Source of the DNA: an uncultured Pseudoruegeria sp.
GTDB taxonomy: Bacteria > Pseudomonadota > Alphaproteobacteria > Rhodobacterales > Rhodobacteraceae
Assembly (NCBI GenBank): GCA_947498155.1
Contig: CANMJD010000003.1
Coordinates: forward strand, 186,001 to 250,000
DNA length: 64,000 nucleotides
Direction of reading: 5' to 3'
The position numbers and the translations under genes were made by a program. The notes below the pieces were generated by a model that made no database searches, was not told where the DNA came from, and saw only the letters and a list, made by a program, of their open reading frames with translations. Shown here in pieces: positions 1 to 9,840 of the stretch; position 1 is the stretch's first letter, and each line of letters starts with the position of its first letter.

Positions 1-10
1 GGTAGTTGGG

Positions 11-1897
11 ATGCCCGATCTCAATGTGGTAGAGTTTAGAACAGCACGCGCGCCGCGGCTCAGACGCCCTGATCCGTCCCGCCATGTGATTGAGTTGCTG
101 ATCCACAGCGGCGATCTGTCCAGCGATGACCATACCATGGCGCTGGCCCTGCAACAGCGCGAGGACATCTCGCTGATCGATCTGCTGCTCAGCCATGAAT
201 GGATTACCGAAGCCGCCCTTGCCCAAGCGCAAAGTCAGGTCTGGCGTACCAGCACCATCGACCTGACCGAGCACCCCCCGGATGCGACAATCTCTGGCCT
301 GATCGATCCACGGCTTTGCCTGCAACATGGCATGCTGCCTTGGCGTCATGTCGGTGGGGCGACCGTCTTTTTAACGGCTGACCCCGCCGGTTTTGAGAAC
401 TTTCAACAAAAACTGCCCCCCGATATTGGCCCCATACGGTTGGCCGTAGCGCAGAAATCCGATATCCGTCGTGCCATCCTGCGCCTGCACGGCCCGCAGA
501 TGGTGTCTTTGGCGGAACATCGGGTGTTTCCGCAGGCGTCCTGCCGTTTCTGGACCCTGCCCCGCTCTGCCGCCTATGGCGGTGCGGCGCTGGCTCTTAC
601 CGGTCTGTTTTTGCTGCCGGAACTTCTGCTTTCGATCCTGTTTCTCTGGGCGCTCTTCACGCTATTTCTGCTGACAGGGTTAAAGCTTACCGCAACTTTG
701 ATGCAATTCAGATCGGCACTGCGCCCCCTGTCCCGTGATCCTCCGCCAACCATCGCCCGCCTGCCCATGGTCTCGATCATGGTGCCCCTGTTCAAAGAGC
801 GTAAAATCGCCGGACAGCTGCTGAAAAACCTGGAGAAAATTGACTACCCAACGGAATTGACCGACATCTTGCTGATTGTCGAGGCTGTTGATGACACCAC
901 AAAACAAACCTTGGCCCGCACAACACTCCCGGCTTGGATCAATGTCGTTGAAGTTCCCCCAGGGCAGATACAGACAAAACCCCGCGCCCTGAACTATGCG
1001 CTGGATTTTTGTCGGGGCTCGATTATCGGGGTTTATGACGCCGAGGATATTCCGGACCCCAGCCAGTTGCACGCCGTCGTGCGCCGGTTCCACGAACGCG
1101 GGCCCGAGGTGGCCTGCCTGCAAGGGGTTCTGGATTTCTACAACAGCCGCACGAACTGGCTTTCGCGTTGTTTTACAATAGAATACGCCGCGTGGTTCAG
1201 GTTACTCTTACCGGGATTGGTGCGTTTGGGCATGGTCATCCCTTTGGGCGGCACCACGCTGTTTTTCCGTCGCGCAGCACTCGAGAATCTCGGCGGGTGG
1301 GACGCACATAATGTCACTGAAGATGCCGATCTGGGGGTACGGCTGGCGCGACAAGGCTATCGCGCCGAAACCATCAACACCACCACCCGCGAGGAAGCCA
1401 ACTGCCGCACCTTGCCGTGGATCAAACAGCGCTCTCGCTGGATCAAAGGCTATATGATCACCTATTGTGTCCATATGCGGAACCCGATCAAACTCTGGCG
1501 CGATCTGGGGGCCCGCAAGTTTTGGGGGATGCACATCCTCTTTGCCGGCTCGCTGTCTCAGGTCTTGCTGGCCCCACTTCTGTGGAGCTGTTGGCTGATG
1601 TTTTTTGGGCTGCCCCATCCACTCACCGATGTCATGCCGGCTTTGGTTTTATGGGTGGGCATCCTGCTGTTTCTGATCTCCGAAGTCATCTCTATCGCCA
1701 TCGGGGTTACAGCGGTGCACCGCAAAGGCGACAAGGGGTTGGCCAAATGGGTGCCGACCCTGCATTTTTATCACCCACTGGCGGCATTTGCCGCCTACAA
1801 AGGCCTGTTTGAATTGTTCGGCAACCCGTTTTATTGGGACAAAACCGAACACGGTGCCCATCCGGCTACTGCCACTCCCCCCCCGCATCAATCTTAA
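11..1897 (+). CDS. GT2 family glycosyltransferase with N-terminal MshEN-like domain
   Basis: This 628-residue protein resembles processive, membrane-bound family 2 glycosyltransferases. The first ~165 residues look like the N-terminal domain of type II secretion/MshE ATPases, which can bind c-di-GMP in some proteins. Hydrophobic segments follow around residues 195-240. The catalytic part starts near VSIMVPLFKE and has YDAEDIPD (DxD region), TEDADLG and QRSRW, the QxxRW motif of processive GT2 enzymes. Several C-terminal membrane segments follow. It probably transfers sugars from a nucleotide-sugar at the inner membrane to build an exopolysaccharide; the polymer cannot be told. The start lies only 11 bases from the window edge, so a longer upstream form cannot be excluded. 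Its last 32 bases overlap the convergent GntR gene. Confidence 0.85.
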   Translation: MPDLNVVEFRTARAPRLRRPDPSRHVIELLIHSGDLSSDDHTMALALQQREDISLIDLLLSHEWITEAALAQAQSQVWRTSTIDLTEHPPDATISGLIDPRLCLQHGMLPWRHVGGATVFLTADPAGFENFQQKLPPDIGPIRLAVAQKSDIRRAILRLHGPQMVSLAEHRVFPQASCRFWTLPRSAAYGGAALALTGLFLLPELLLSILFLWALFTLFLLTGLKLTATLMQFRSALRPLSRDPPPTIARLPMVSIMVPLFKERKIAGQLLKNLEKIDYPTELTDILLIVEAVDDTTKQTLARTTLPAWINVVEVPPGQIQTKPRALNYALDFCRGSIIGVYDAEDIPDPSQLHAVVRRFHERGPEVACLQGVLDFYNSRTNWLSRCFTIEYAAWFRLLLPGLVRLGMVIPLGGTTLFFRRAALENLGGWDAHNVTEDADLGVRLARQGYRAETINTTTREEANCRTLPWIKQRSRWIKGYMITYCVHMRNPIKLWRDLGARKFWGMHILFAGSLSQVLLAPLLWSCWLMFFGLPHPLTDVMPALVLWVGILLFLISEVISIAIGVTAVHRKGDKGLAKWVPTLHFYHPLAAFAAYKGLFELFGNPFYWDKTEHGAHPATATPPPHQS

Positions 1898-2513
1898 GGC
1901 GGGTCTCAAAGGCCTGTGAAATATGGTTGCGTAAGGCTTCATAGGCGGCATCGCCATCGGCGTTTTCTATCGCGCTTACAATGGCATCATGTTCCTGCAG
2001 GGCCTTTTCCCCCCGCCCTTCGACGGCCAAGGACGTGGTCGCCAACAGCGCCATTGTCCGGTGCACAAGATCCAGCTGCTGCACAAGATAGCGGTTATGA
2101 CTGGCCAAATGGATTTGCTTGTGAAACCGCCGGTTCGCCCGCGAAAGCGCTTCGGGGTTTCCGATCAGGCTCATATCCTCATCGACCATGGTCCGCAGCA
2201 CCCGCATTTCCTCAGGCGTGGCATGGCGCGCCGCCAAACGCGCAGCAAGCCCTTCAAGCTCGGAGCGCACCACATACAGCTCTGCCAATTGGTTATGGTC
2301 CAGCGACGCAACGATCAAACTGCGCCCGTCCCGCGCCAAAAGCCGTTGTGTTTCAAGCCGTTGCAGTGCCTCTCTGATGGGAGTGCGTGACACCCCGAAC
2401 TGCTCTGCCAGATCGCTTTCGACCAGACGGTCCCCGGGTTTATACATCCCGACATCAATCGCCTCGAGGATCAGCGCATAGGCATCTTTTTGCGGGGATT
2501 TGGCTTCGCCCAT
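1866..2513 (-). CDS. GntR-family regulator, FadR/FCD subfamily
   Basis: A 215-residue regulator with a winged helix-turn-helix over residues ~10-75 (motif GVSRTPIREALQRLE) and an all-helical FCD ligand-binding domain over ~85-205. FCD proteins usually bind small carboxylic acids and repress nearby catabolic genes as dimers. It is convergent with, and overlaps, the glycosyltransferase gene. It is divergent from the HAD-phosphatase gene 106 bases away, which is a possible but unproven target. A GGAG lies 7-11 bases before the ATG. The ligand is unknown. Confidence 0.85.
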   Translation of the reverse strand: MGEAKSPQKDAYALILEAIDVGMYKPGDRLVESDLAEQFGVSRTPIREALQRLETQRLLARDGRSLIVASLDHNQLAELYVVRSELEGLAARLAARHATPEEMRVLRTMVDEDMSLIGNPEALSRANRRFHKQIHLASHNRYLVQQLDLVHRTMALLATTSLAVEGRGEKALQEHDAIVSAIENADGDAAYEALRNHISQAFETRLKIDAGGEWQ

Positions 2514-2619
2514 GGGTACGGCTCCGAATTACAGTTTTCCTACCCTAGGACGGCGGCCCATCGACGCGCAAGCTATTGTGGTGATTGAACCTTAGCCAAA
2601 GTCGCTCTACACCGGAACC

Positions 2620-3276
2620 ATGGTTGCTGATGCTTTTTCCCACGTGCGTCACTGGGTCTTTGATCTGGATAATACGCTCTACCCGCCAGAGGCGCGGCTG
2701 TTTGATCAGATCGAAGTCCGCATGACTGCCTATGTAATGGATGCGTTGGGGATAGATCGCGCCCGCGCTGACCATTTGCGCCGGCACTACTGGCGCCACT
2801 ATGGCACGACTTTGGCCGGGCTGATGCGCGAACATGATGTGGACCCAACACCCTATCTGACCGACGTCCATGACATTGACCTGCAGCACCTGCAAAAGGC
2901 CCCCAACCTCGCGGCCCGGATTTCAAATCTTTCGGGGCGAAAAATCGTCTACACCAACGGCTCGGCCCCCTATGCGCAAAAAGTGTTGGAAGCCCGTGGT
3001 TTAGACGGCATATTTGATGCGATATACGGGGTGGAGCACGCCAATTTTCTGCCCAAACCCGAAAAAGATGCCTTTGACATCATCTTTGCAAAAGACGGGG
3101 TGCAGGCGACCAGAGGGGCGATGTTCGAAGATGACACCCGCAATCTAAAGGCCCCCCACGCGCTGGGAATGAAAACCGTCCATGTCGCCCCGACGCCCGA
3201 AGTTGCCGATCACATCCATCATCATACCGATGATCTGGAGGCGTTTCTGTCGCAGCTCGAGGGGGGCGCAAAATGA
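2620..3276 (+). CDS. Pyrimidine 5'-nucleotidase-type HAD hydrolase
   Basis: A 218-residue haloacid dehalogenase-fold phosphatase. The catalytic loop FDLDNTLYP (residues ~16-24) supplies the nucleophile and acid Asp; VYTNGS (~110) is motif II; KPEKDAF (~147) supplies the motif III Lys; FEDDTRN (~167) is the motif IV acidic pair. Its length and the YPPEARLFDQIE segment match the SDT1/YjjG-like pyrimidine 5'-nucleotidase family, which removes phosphate from UMP/CMP-type nucleotides. True substrates in bacteria vary. The ribosome-binding site is weak. It is followed 48 bases later by a small membrane protein gene. Confidence 0.85.
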   Translation: MVADAFSHVRHWVFDLDNTLYPPEARLFDQIEVRMTAYVMDALGIDRARADHLRRHYWRHYGTTLAGLMREHDVDPTPYLTDVHDIDLQHLQKAPNLAARISNLSGRKIVYTNGSAPYAQKVLEARGLDGIFDAIYGVEHANFLPKPEKDAFDIIFAKDGVQATRGAMFEDDTRNLKAPHALGMKTVHVAPTPEVADHIHHHTDDLEAFLSQLEGGAK

Positions 3277-3324
3277 GGCTCGTGCCCTATATCAATCCTG
3301 TAGATCGTAACACAGGAAAGCCCC

Positions 3325-3567
3325 ATGACTCCCCTCTCCGCCCGCCTGCCGCTCTGGCAACGCCTCCTCTTTGCCATCCCTGTGCTCGGGTGGATTCTGA
3401 AGGATGTCAAAGACGGTCAGGACGCCAATATCTGGTATCACATCATCACCGTGATCAGCTTGTGGCTGATTTCGGGTCTGACATTCGGCATCGTCGGCAT
3501 CGCCCTTCCGGCAGTTTTGATGGTACCGGTCGTCTTTACGCTGTTGATCCTGATCAGCCGCGGCTAA
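3325..3567 (+). CDS. Small membrane protein of unknown function
   Basis: An 80-residue protein with an amphipathic start, a basic/polar stretch (DVKDGQDAN) and two hydrophobic segments around residues 37-56 and 58-77, so probably an inner-membrane protein. Its ATG follows AGGAAAG at good spacing. It lies between the HAD phosphatase and the UbiH-type gene, 19 bases before the latter, and is probably cotranscribed with it. I do not recognise the family and assign no function. Confidence 0.6.
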   Translation: MTPLSARLPLWQRLLFAIPVLGWILKDVKDGQDANIWYHIITVISLWLISGLTFGIVGIALPAVLMVPVVFTLLILISRG

Positions 3568-3586
3568 TCACCCAAAGGATCACCCC

Positions 3587-4786
3587 ATGACGCGTCAAAC
3601 CTGCGATGTTCTGATTTCCGGCGGTGGCATTGCCGGTTTGACCGCCGCTGCGGCCTTTGGAAACGCCGGTTTTTCGGTGATTTGTGTTGACCCGCAGCCC
3701 CCCATCACGGTGTCAGATGATGCAAATACCGACCTGCGCACCACCGCCTTTCTGCAACCTGCCAAGGCTCTGCTGCAGTCAGCGGGCCTGTGGGAGGCGC
3801 TTGCCCCTAAAGCGGCCCCTTTGCAAATCATGCGCATCGTTGACGCAGGCGGCCCGCACCCGGAACCGCGCATCGTCAAGGATTTCGACGCCACGGATAT
3901 TTCGCAAGAGCCCTTTGGCTGGAACCTGCCCAACTGGCTGTTGCGGCGGGAAATGCTGAACCGCCTGCAGACATTACCAAATGTCAGTTTTATGGCCGGT
4001 GTTTCGACCGTTTCGGTGATGACACGCACCCAAGAAGCGCGGGTGGGGCTGTCGAATGGACAAAAAGTCGCCACCCGTTTGCTGATTGCGGCGGACGGGC
4101 GGCATTCCTTTGTGCGCAATGCCCTGAATATCGGTGTTACAACAAAACGTTACGGCCAGAAGGCGCTTGCGTTTTCGGTCACCCATCCCCTTCCCCACAG
4201 CAATGTTTCAACCGAAATCCACCGCTCCGGTGGCCCCTTCACCCTGGTGCCTTTGCCAGATCGCGACGGCATGCCTTGCTCTTCGGTGGTGTGGATGGAA
4301 ACAGGCCCCAATGCGCTGCGGCTGAAAAACCTGTCAGTGGCGGCATTCGAGGCCGAAATGAATACCCGCTCCTGCGGTCTGTTCGGCCCGCTGAAACTCG
4401 TCACCGGACGATCGATCTGGCCAATGATAAGCCAGATTGCAGACCGGTTCGAAGGCGAACGCACGGCGTTGATTGCTGAAGCAGCCCATGCGGTGCCGCC
4501 AATCGGTGCACAAGGCTTGAACATGAGCCTGGCGGACACCCAAACCCTACTGGATCTGGCCTTGGCGGCGCCAGAGTCCCTTGGCAGTGCGGATATGCTG
4601 CACCGTTACAACCGCCGCCGCCACCCAGAGGTCAAGCTACGAGTCGCGGGCATTGATGCGCTCAATCGCGCCTCGATGATGGGCAGCCCGCAGTTGCGCG
4701 ATCTGCGCGCCGGATTGCTCAACAGCCTTTATGCCGTGGCCCCGTTGCGTAAATCTCTGATGAAAGCGGGACTGGGGACACGGTAA
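3587..4786 (+). CDS. UbiH/UbiF-type FAD-dependent monooxygenase
   Basis: A 399-residue class A flavoprotein monooxygenase. The N-terminal Rossmann motif SGGGIAGLTAAAAFG binds the ADP of FAD, IAADGRHSFVR (~168-178) is the DG motif, and AEAAHAVPPIGAQGLN (~297-312) is the second FAD-binding motif. In this last motif the usual GDAAH is changed to AEAAH. UbiH/F/I enzymes hydroxylate the ring of ubiquinone precursors, which fits an alphaproteobacterium with Q10. Which ring position is attacked cannot be told here. The stop codon is immediately followed by the dispersed C/G-rich repeat. Confidence 0.85.
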   Translation: MTRQTCDVLISGGGIAGLTAAAAFGNAGFSVICVDPQPPITVSDDANTDLRTTAFLQPAKALLQSAGLWEALAPKAAPLQIMRIVDAGGPHPEPRIVKDFDATDISQEPFGWNLPNWLLRREMLNRLQTLPNVSFMAGVSTVSVMTRTQEARVGLSNGQKVATRLLIAADGRHSFVRNALNIGVTTKRYGQKALAFSVTHPLPHSNVSTEIHRSGGPFTLVPLPDRDGMPCSSVVWMETGPNALRLKNLSVAAFEAEMNTRSCGLFGPLKLVTGRSIWPMISQIADRFEGERTALIAEAAHAVPPIGAQGLNMSLADTQTLLDLALAAPESLGSADMLHRYNRRRHPEVKLRVAGIDALNRASMMGSPQLRDLRAGLLNSLYAVAPLRKSLMKAGLGTR

Positions 4787-4890
4787 GGGGGCGCTGCCCC
4801 CGGCCCTTTGGGCCTCCCCCGGGATATTTTTGTCAAACTGAAAATGCTTTCACTTGATCCAAATATCCCGGAGCGCGAGGCAGCGCCTCG
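4787..4890. repeat. Dispersed C/G-rich palindromic repeat, copy A (paired)
   Basis: Directly after the UbiH stop comes GGGGGCGCTGCCCCC, then GGCCCTTTGGGCC, then TCCCCCGGGATATTTTT. About 35 bases later an inverted, diverged partner begins with AAATATCCCGG and continues as a hairpin (GCGAGGCAGCGCCTCGC). The pair lies between two convergent genes and can form hairpins followed by T-runs on both strands, so it probably acts as a two-way terminator. Related copies are at 9780, 21364, 60725 and 63567. Confidence 0.8.
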
Positions 4891-4900
4891 CCTAAGCCGT

Positions 4901-6034
4901 TCAAGCGTTAAAAACAGTATCCAAGGCCGCTTTTAACCGCGCAACGCTGGCATCGACATCATACAACTTATCCAGTCCAAAAAGCCCCAGACGGAAGCTT
5001 TTATAGGCCTCGCCTTCATCGCATTGCAGCGGCACACCGGCTGCGATCTGCATGCCTAGAGTGGCGAAAGCTTTGCCGGTTTGCACATCGGTATCATCGG
5101 TATAGCACACCACCACGCCCGGCGCGCCAAAGCCGTCGGCGGCGACGCTTTTGATCCCGTAAGAGGCCAGAAGCGCGCGGACTTTTTCCCCCTGTTCCCA
5201 CTGCGCCTCACAGAGTTTGTCAAAACCGTAATTGCGGGTTTCCAGCATGGTATCGCGAAAGGCTAGCAGCGCATCGGTGGGCATCGTCGCGTGATAGGCA
5301 TGTCCACCGCCTTCATAGGCCTCCATGATCGACAGCCATTTACCCAGATCCACTGCAAAGGACGTTGATTGCGTATCCCTGGCGCGTGCGGCGGCCAGAT
5401 CGTTCATCATCACAAGACCGGCAGAGGGAGAGGCAGACCAGCCCTTTTGTGGGGCGGAAATCAGCACATCAACGCCGGTGGCTTTCATATCCACCCAAGC
5501 ACAGCCCGAGGCGATGCAATCCAGCACAAAGATCGCACCTATGCTATGGGCGGCCTCTGATAGCGCTTTTAGATAGGCATCGGGCAGGATCATGCCCGAC
5601 GACGTTTCGACATGGGGCGCAAAGACCACGTCGGGGCGTTCGTCCTTGATGGATTGCACGACCTCTTCGATCGGCGCAGGGGCAAAAGGTGAATCCGTCG
5701 CATTACCTTGCCGCCGCGCCTTAAGCACGATCTCTGAGCTGGGAATGCCGCCCGCCTCAAATATCTGGGTCCAACGATAGGAGAACCAGCCGTTGCGGAT
5801 CACCATCGCCTTCTTGCCACTGGCAAACTGGCGCGCCACCGCTTCCATCGCATAGGTGCCGCCGCCGGGAACCAGCGCCACATGATCGGCGGCATAGACC
5901 TCTTTGAGCATCGCGGAGATGTCCCGCATCACCGATTGAAACGAGGCTGACATATGATTGAGAGAGCGGTCGGTGAAGACCACGGAAAATTCGAGCAAGC
6001 CATCGGGATCTACGGAATCAAGAAGAGCAGACAT
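4901..6034 (-). CDS. Class V aminotransferase (PLP-dependent, alanine/serine-glyoxylate type)
   Basis: A 377-residue fold-type I PLP enzyme. LVPGGGTYAMEAVARQFA (~43-60) is the cofactor phosphate-binding region. FVLDCIASG (~175) holds the conserved Asp, and ISAPQKGWSASPSAG (~195) contains the Schiff-base lysine within the SAPQKG motif of class V enzymes. The family includes alanine- and serine-glyoxylate aminotransferases; the amino donor cannot be assigned. I chose the ATG at 6034 because AAGGAA lies 7 bases upstream; an in-frame ATG 12 codons earlier lacks such a site and adds an atypical N-terminus. Convergent with the UbiH-type gene. Confidence 0.85.
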   Translation of the reverse strand: MSALLDSVDPDGLLEFSVVFTDRSLNHMSASFQSVMRDISAMLKEVYAADHVALVPGGGTYAMEAVARQFASGKKAMVIRNGWFSYRWTQIFEAGGIPSSEIVLKARRQGNATDSPFAPAPIEEVVQSIKDERPDVVFAPHVETSSGMILPDAYLKALSEAAHSIGAIFVLDCIASGCAWVDMKATGVDVLISAPQKGWSASPSAGLVMMNDLAAARARDTQSTSFAVDLGKWLSIMEAYEGGGHAYHATMPTDALLAFRDTMLETRNYGFDKLCEAQWEQGEKVRALLASYGIKSVAADGFGAPGVVVCYTDDTDVQTGKAFATLGMQIAAGVPLQCDEGEAYKSFRLGLFGLDKLYDVDASVARLKAALDTVFNA

Positions 6035-6090
6035 GGGCGTTCCTTTGCAATTTCCCCTCCAGAGTGGCAAAGCCCTGTGCCGGTTGCAAG

Positions 6091-6549
6091 TTAGCCCAAA
6101 GGCCCCGGGCGTCTTTCTTCGCTGAGAAGCACATTGGCTTCGACATTGCCAACACCGGGCATGGTCATGATCCGGCGGCGCAGGACCCTTTCAAAGTCGG
6201 ACAAATCGCGCGCGACCACCCGCAGGCGGTAGTCATATAGCCCCAGCACATGCTCGACACTCTGAACCTCGGGAATGGCAGAGATTGCGCGCTCAAAATC
6301 TTCTAGGCTGACCCGTCCCTTGGTCGCTAGCTTAACCCCCAGAAACACCGTCACCCCGAACCCCAACGCTTCGTGATCCAGCAACAGACGGCGACCGGTA
6401 ATAATGCCTGCCTCTTGCAACCGGCGAATTCGCCGCCATGTCGCGGGCTGTGACAGGCCAAACCGCCGCCCCAAGGCACCGGCACTTTGGCTGGCATCCT
6501 GACTAAGGGCACGCAGCAATTTGCGATCGATGTCATCCAGATCAATCAT
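6091..6549 (-). CDS. Lrp/AsnC-family regulator (distal of a tandem pair)
   Basis: A 152-residue feast/famine regulator. An N-terminal helix-turn-helix (DIDRKLLRALSQDASQSAGAL, GLSQPATWRRIRRLQEAGII) spans residues ~5-60, and a RAM/ligand-binding domain follows. Family members sense amino acids as octamers or dimers. Its ATG overlaps the stop of the upstream paralogue by 4 bases (ATGA), so the two are translationally coupled and may form hetero-oligomers. The pair is divergent from ilvC. Confidence 0.9.
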   Translation of the reverse strand: MIDLDDIDRKLLRALSQDASQSAGALGRRFGLSQPATWRRIRRLQEAGIITGRRLLLDHEALGFGVTVFLGVKLATKGRVSLEDFERAISAIPEVQSVEHVLGLYDYRLRVVARDLSDFERVLRRRIMTMPGVGNVEANVLLSEERRPGPLG

Positions 6550-7001
6550 AGGGGCAGTGCCTCGCCGGATTTGATCGTCGCCACCTGCATCAGGGCTTCG
6601 ATGTCGGCAATATGCGGGAGGGTCAGGATCTGGCGGCGATAGATTTCCTGATAATGTTTCATATCGCGCGCCAGAACCGTTAACCGCACATCCACCCGCC
6701 CCAGAAAGGTCTGTATTTCATAGACTTCAGGGATGGTGCGGGCCGCGTCGATAAAGTCGTCAAAGGCGCGGTTCTGGGTCTTATCCAAAGTCACCCGCAG
6801 CGACACATCCACGCCATATCCCAGCGCTTTCCAGTCGATCACTGCCTGCTGGGCTTTGATCACGCCCGCCTCTGTCATCTTTTCGATCCGCCGCCAACAG
6901 GTCGCCGCGGTGATCCCTGCCCGCTCGGCCAGATCAGCCGTGGACAGGTCCGGTGCGGCCTGCCAGTGCCGCAGGATGCGCCGGTCTATATCGTCAAGCA
7001 T
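6546..7001 (-). CDS. Lrp/AsnC-family regulator (proximal of a tandem pair)
   Basis: A 151-residue Lrp/AsnC regulator beginning MLDDIDRRILRHWQ, with the recognition segment GITAATCWRRIEKMTEAGVI and a C-terminal RAM domain (VYEIQTFLGRVDVRLTVLARD). I chose the start at 7001 because it aligns with the sister gene and the family; an open frame continues 46 codons further upstream into the ilvC leader. Its gene is divergent from ilvC with 136 bases between start codons. A branched-chain amino acid response is likely from context but not shown. Confidence 0.88.
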   Translation of the reverse strand: MLDDIDRRILRHWQAAPDLSTADLAERAGITAATCWRRIEKMTEAGVIKAQQAVIDWKALGYGVDVSLRVTLDKTQNRAFDDFIDAARTIPEVYEIQTFLGRVDVRLTVLARDMKHYQEIYRRQILTLPHIADIEALMQVATIKSGEALPL

Positions 7002-7020
7002 GAAAAATTCACCATTAGCA

Positions 7021-7047
7021 AATATGAAGAATGATCTTTTACATATT
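7021..7047. promoter_or_regulatory. Nested dyad between the lrp pair and ilvC
   Basis: AATATG and CATATT form 6-base inverted arms 15 bases apart, and AAGA/TCTT form an inner dyad between them. The element lies 20 bases upstream of the proximal lrp start and about 90 bases upstream of ilvC. An AT-rich dyad in a regulator/target divergent region is a reasonable Lrp-type operator; binding is inferred. Confidence 0.45.
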
Positions 7048-7122
7048 CGGCGAAATACTTCAAGCAACCCCCGTGCAACTCTGCCACTTCCCGCTATGTT
7101 GGCCTCAGATTTACACCCGTAA

Positions 7123-8160
<1,038 letters not shown>

Positions 8161-8191
8161 GACTTCTTACGCTTTACCGATTAGACTATTT

Positions 8192-8219
8192 GAGGGGCAG
8201 CCATTGGCGCCCCTCTTTT
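8192..8219 (+). terminator. Rho-independent terminator of ilvC
   Basis: GAGGGGC and GCCCCTC form a 7-base stem around a 10-base loop and are followed by TTTT. It lies 31 bases after the ilvC stop and ends 16 bases before the next start codon, which would insulate the EamA gene from ilvC. Confidence 0.85.
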
Positions 8220-8235
8220 CATTCTGGAACATCGC

Positions 8236-9135
8236 ATGACGACACAACCCACCGCCAAAGACTGGTTCAATATTCTGCTGCTCGGCGTGGTCTGGGGTGG
8301 GACATTCATGGTCATCGCGCTGGCGCTTGAGGGCTATGACCCGATTACCGTGGCCTGCGCCCGCACCACGTTGGGCGCGCTGAGCCTGTGGCTGCTGATG
8401 GCCGCAACGGGGCGTAGATTGCCCCAGCTCAGCCGCGCCCATCTGGGGCCGGTGATCTGGATCGGTTTGCTGTCCACCGCTGTGCCCTTTGTCCTGTTGA
8501 GTTGGGGGCAAACCTATGTGCCTTCGGCCTTTGCCGGTATTTCCATGGCTGCGGTGCCGCTGTTTGTGCTTCCTTTGGCGCATTTCTTCTCCGATGAACG
8601 GCTTGAGGCGCGCAAGGCCATCGGGGTCATGCTGGGCTTTGTCGGTGCTTTGATCCTGATCGGACCGGGACTGGCGCAATTGGGGAAAAACGCCCTGCCA
8701 CTGGCACAGCTGGCCTGCATTGCGGCGGCGCTTTGTTATGCGGTGTCTTCGATCCTGACCCGCCGCTGCCCACCGATTGATCCGATTACCCTGTCGGCCC
8801 TTACCCTGACAGTGGGGGCAGTGGTGTTGATACCGGCAATGTTGCTGGTGGAAGGTCTGCCAAGCTGGCAAGGCCTGCGTCCCAGTCTGGCGATTATCTT
8901 TCTCGGGCTGGCACCGACAGCTGCGGCGACTTTGTTGCGGATCGGTATTATCCAGAGTGCGGGCTCGGTGTTTATGACACTGGTGAACTATCAGGTGCCG
9001 GTCTGGTCGATGATCTTTGGCGTTGTTTTATTGGGCGAAGTGCTGCCTTTACGCTTCTTTGCGGCGCTGCTAATGATCCTATTGGGGCTGTGCATCAGCC
9101 AATGGACCAGCCTGCGCCGGATCTTCGCCCGCTAA
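8236..9135 (+). CDS. DMT-superfamily transporter (EamA repeats)
   Basis: A 299-residue inner-membrane protein with about ten hydrophobic segments arranged as two EamA repeats. The first repeat begins LLLGVVWGGTFMVIALAL (~15-32), and the second spans residues ~150-290. Such proteins export or exchange amino acids, nucleosides or other metabolites; many alphaproteobacterial members are putative amino-acid exporters. The position next to ilvC makes amino-acid export plausible but unproven. The ribosome-binding site is weak (GGAACATCGC). Confidence 0.85.
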   Translation: MTTQPTAKDWFNILLLGVVWGGTFMVIALALEGYDPITVACARTTLGALSLWLLMAATGRRLPQLSRAHLGPVIWIGLLSTAVPFVLLSWGQTYVPSAFAGISMAAVPLFVLPLAHFFSDERLEARKAIGVMLGFVGALILIGPGLAQLGKNALPLAQLACIAAALCYAVSSILTRRCPPIDPITLSALTLTVGAVVLIPAMLLVEGLPSWQGLRPSLAIIFLGLAPTAAATLLRIGIIQSAGSVFMTLVNYQVPVWSMIFGVVLLGEVLPLRFFAALLMILLGLCISQWTSLRRIFAR

Positions 9136-9200
9136 ATCCGCACAGCCGCTGTGCAATCCGGCCCATTGTTATACTATCACGCAAACCTCATCTGCATGAC

Positions 9201-9764
9201 ATGACACAGAGCATTCATGCAAGACAGGGTTTGCCAGACGAGATGCAAATCCTGCTTCGGGACTATCCGCGCGAGGTTTGGCCGGATCACCCGAATTTCG
9301 CCCGCTCTATCCAAAACTGGATGGGCGCCCATGCCATGTTTCGCCAATTGGGCGACATCACCACGGCGGACACCGAAGCCTTTCTTCAAAAGGCGATGGA
9401 TCCGGAACGCTATGCCAGCCGGCTCGGGCATTATGGTAATCTGCTGGTGCGTAATCTGCACGGGCATCATACTTGGGAAGATCGCGATTACTTCCCCGAG
9501 CTGATGGCCGCGGATGATCGTTTCGAAGCCGGTCTGGCAATGCTGGAAACCGATCACGAGGTGTTGGACCAAACGCTGGATGATTTTACCCGCACCGCCA
9601 ATCGGTTTCTGAAACTGTCCGAGCTGGACCCCAAACAGGCTTATGAGGAAGCCTCTCACCTGAGGGATCAAACTGAGGCCATTGGCCGGTTTCTGGCGCG
9701 GCATCTGACCGATGAAGAGGAATTGGTTGTGCCCATTCTGCTGCATCATAAAATGCGCGGTTAA
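9201..9764 (+). CDS. Hemerythrin-like HHE-domain protein
   Basis: A 187-residue predominantly helical protein with the histidine and acidic residues of an HHE/hemerythrin cation-binding domain: HYGNLLVRNLHGHHTWEDRD (~74-93), ETDHEVLDQTLDDF (~115-128) and RHLTDEEELVVP (~168-179). Hemerythrin domains hold a di-iron centre that binds O2 or responds to NO or oxidative stress. No strong ribosome-binding site precedes ATG 9201; ATG 9243 (MQILLRDYP) is an alternative start. The role is unknown. Confidence 0.75.
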   Translation: MTQSIHARQGLPDEMQILLRDYPREVWPDHPNFARSIQNWMGAHAMFRQLGDITTADTEAFLQKAMDPERYASRLGHYGNLLVRNLHGHHTWEDRDYFPELMAADDRFEAGLAMLETDHEVLDQTLDDFTRTANRFLKLSELDPKQAYEEASHLRDQTEAIGRFLARHLTDEEELVVPILLHHKMRG

Positions 9765-9779
9765 AGACCCGCGCCGGGT

Positions 9780-9835
9780 TGGGGGCGCTGCCCCCGGCCC
9801 TTTGGGCCTCCCCCGGGATATTTTTAGAACAAAGT
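9780..9835 (+). repeat. Dispersed C/G-rich palindromic repeat, copy B
   Basis: This copy matches copy A over GGGGGCGCTGCCCCC, GGCCCTTTGGGCC and TCCCCCGGGATATTTTT. It continues AGAACAAAGT, a tail shared with the copy at 63567. It sits between the convergent hemerythrin-like and glmM genes and can act as a terminator for the former. Confidence 0.8.
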
Positions 9836-9840
9836 TGCGA

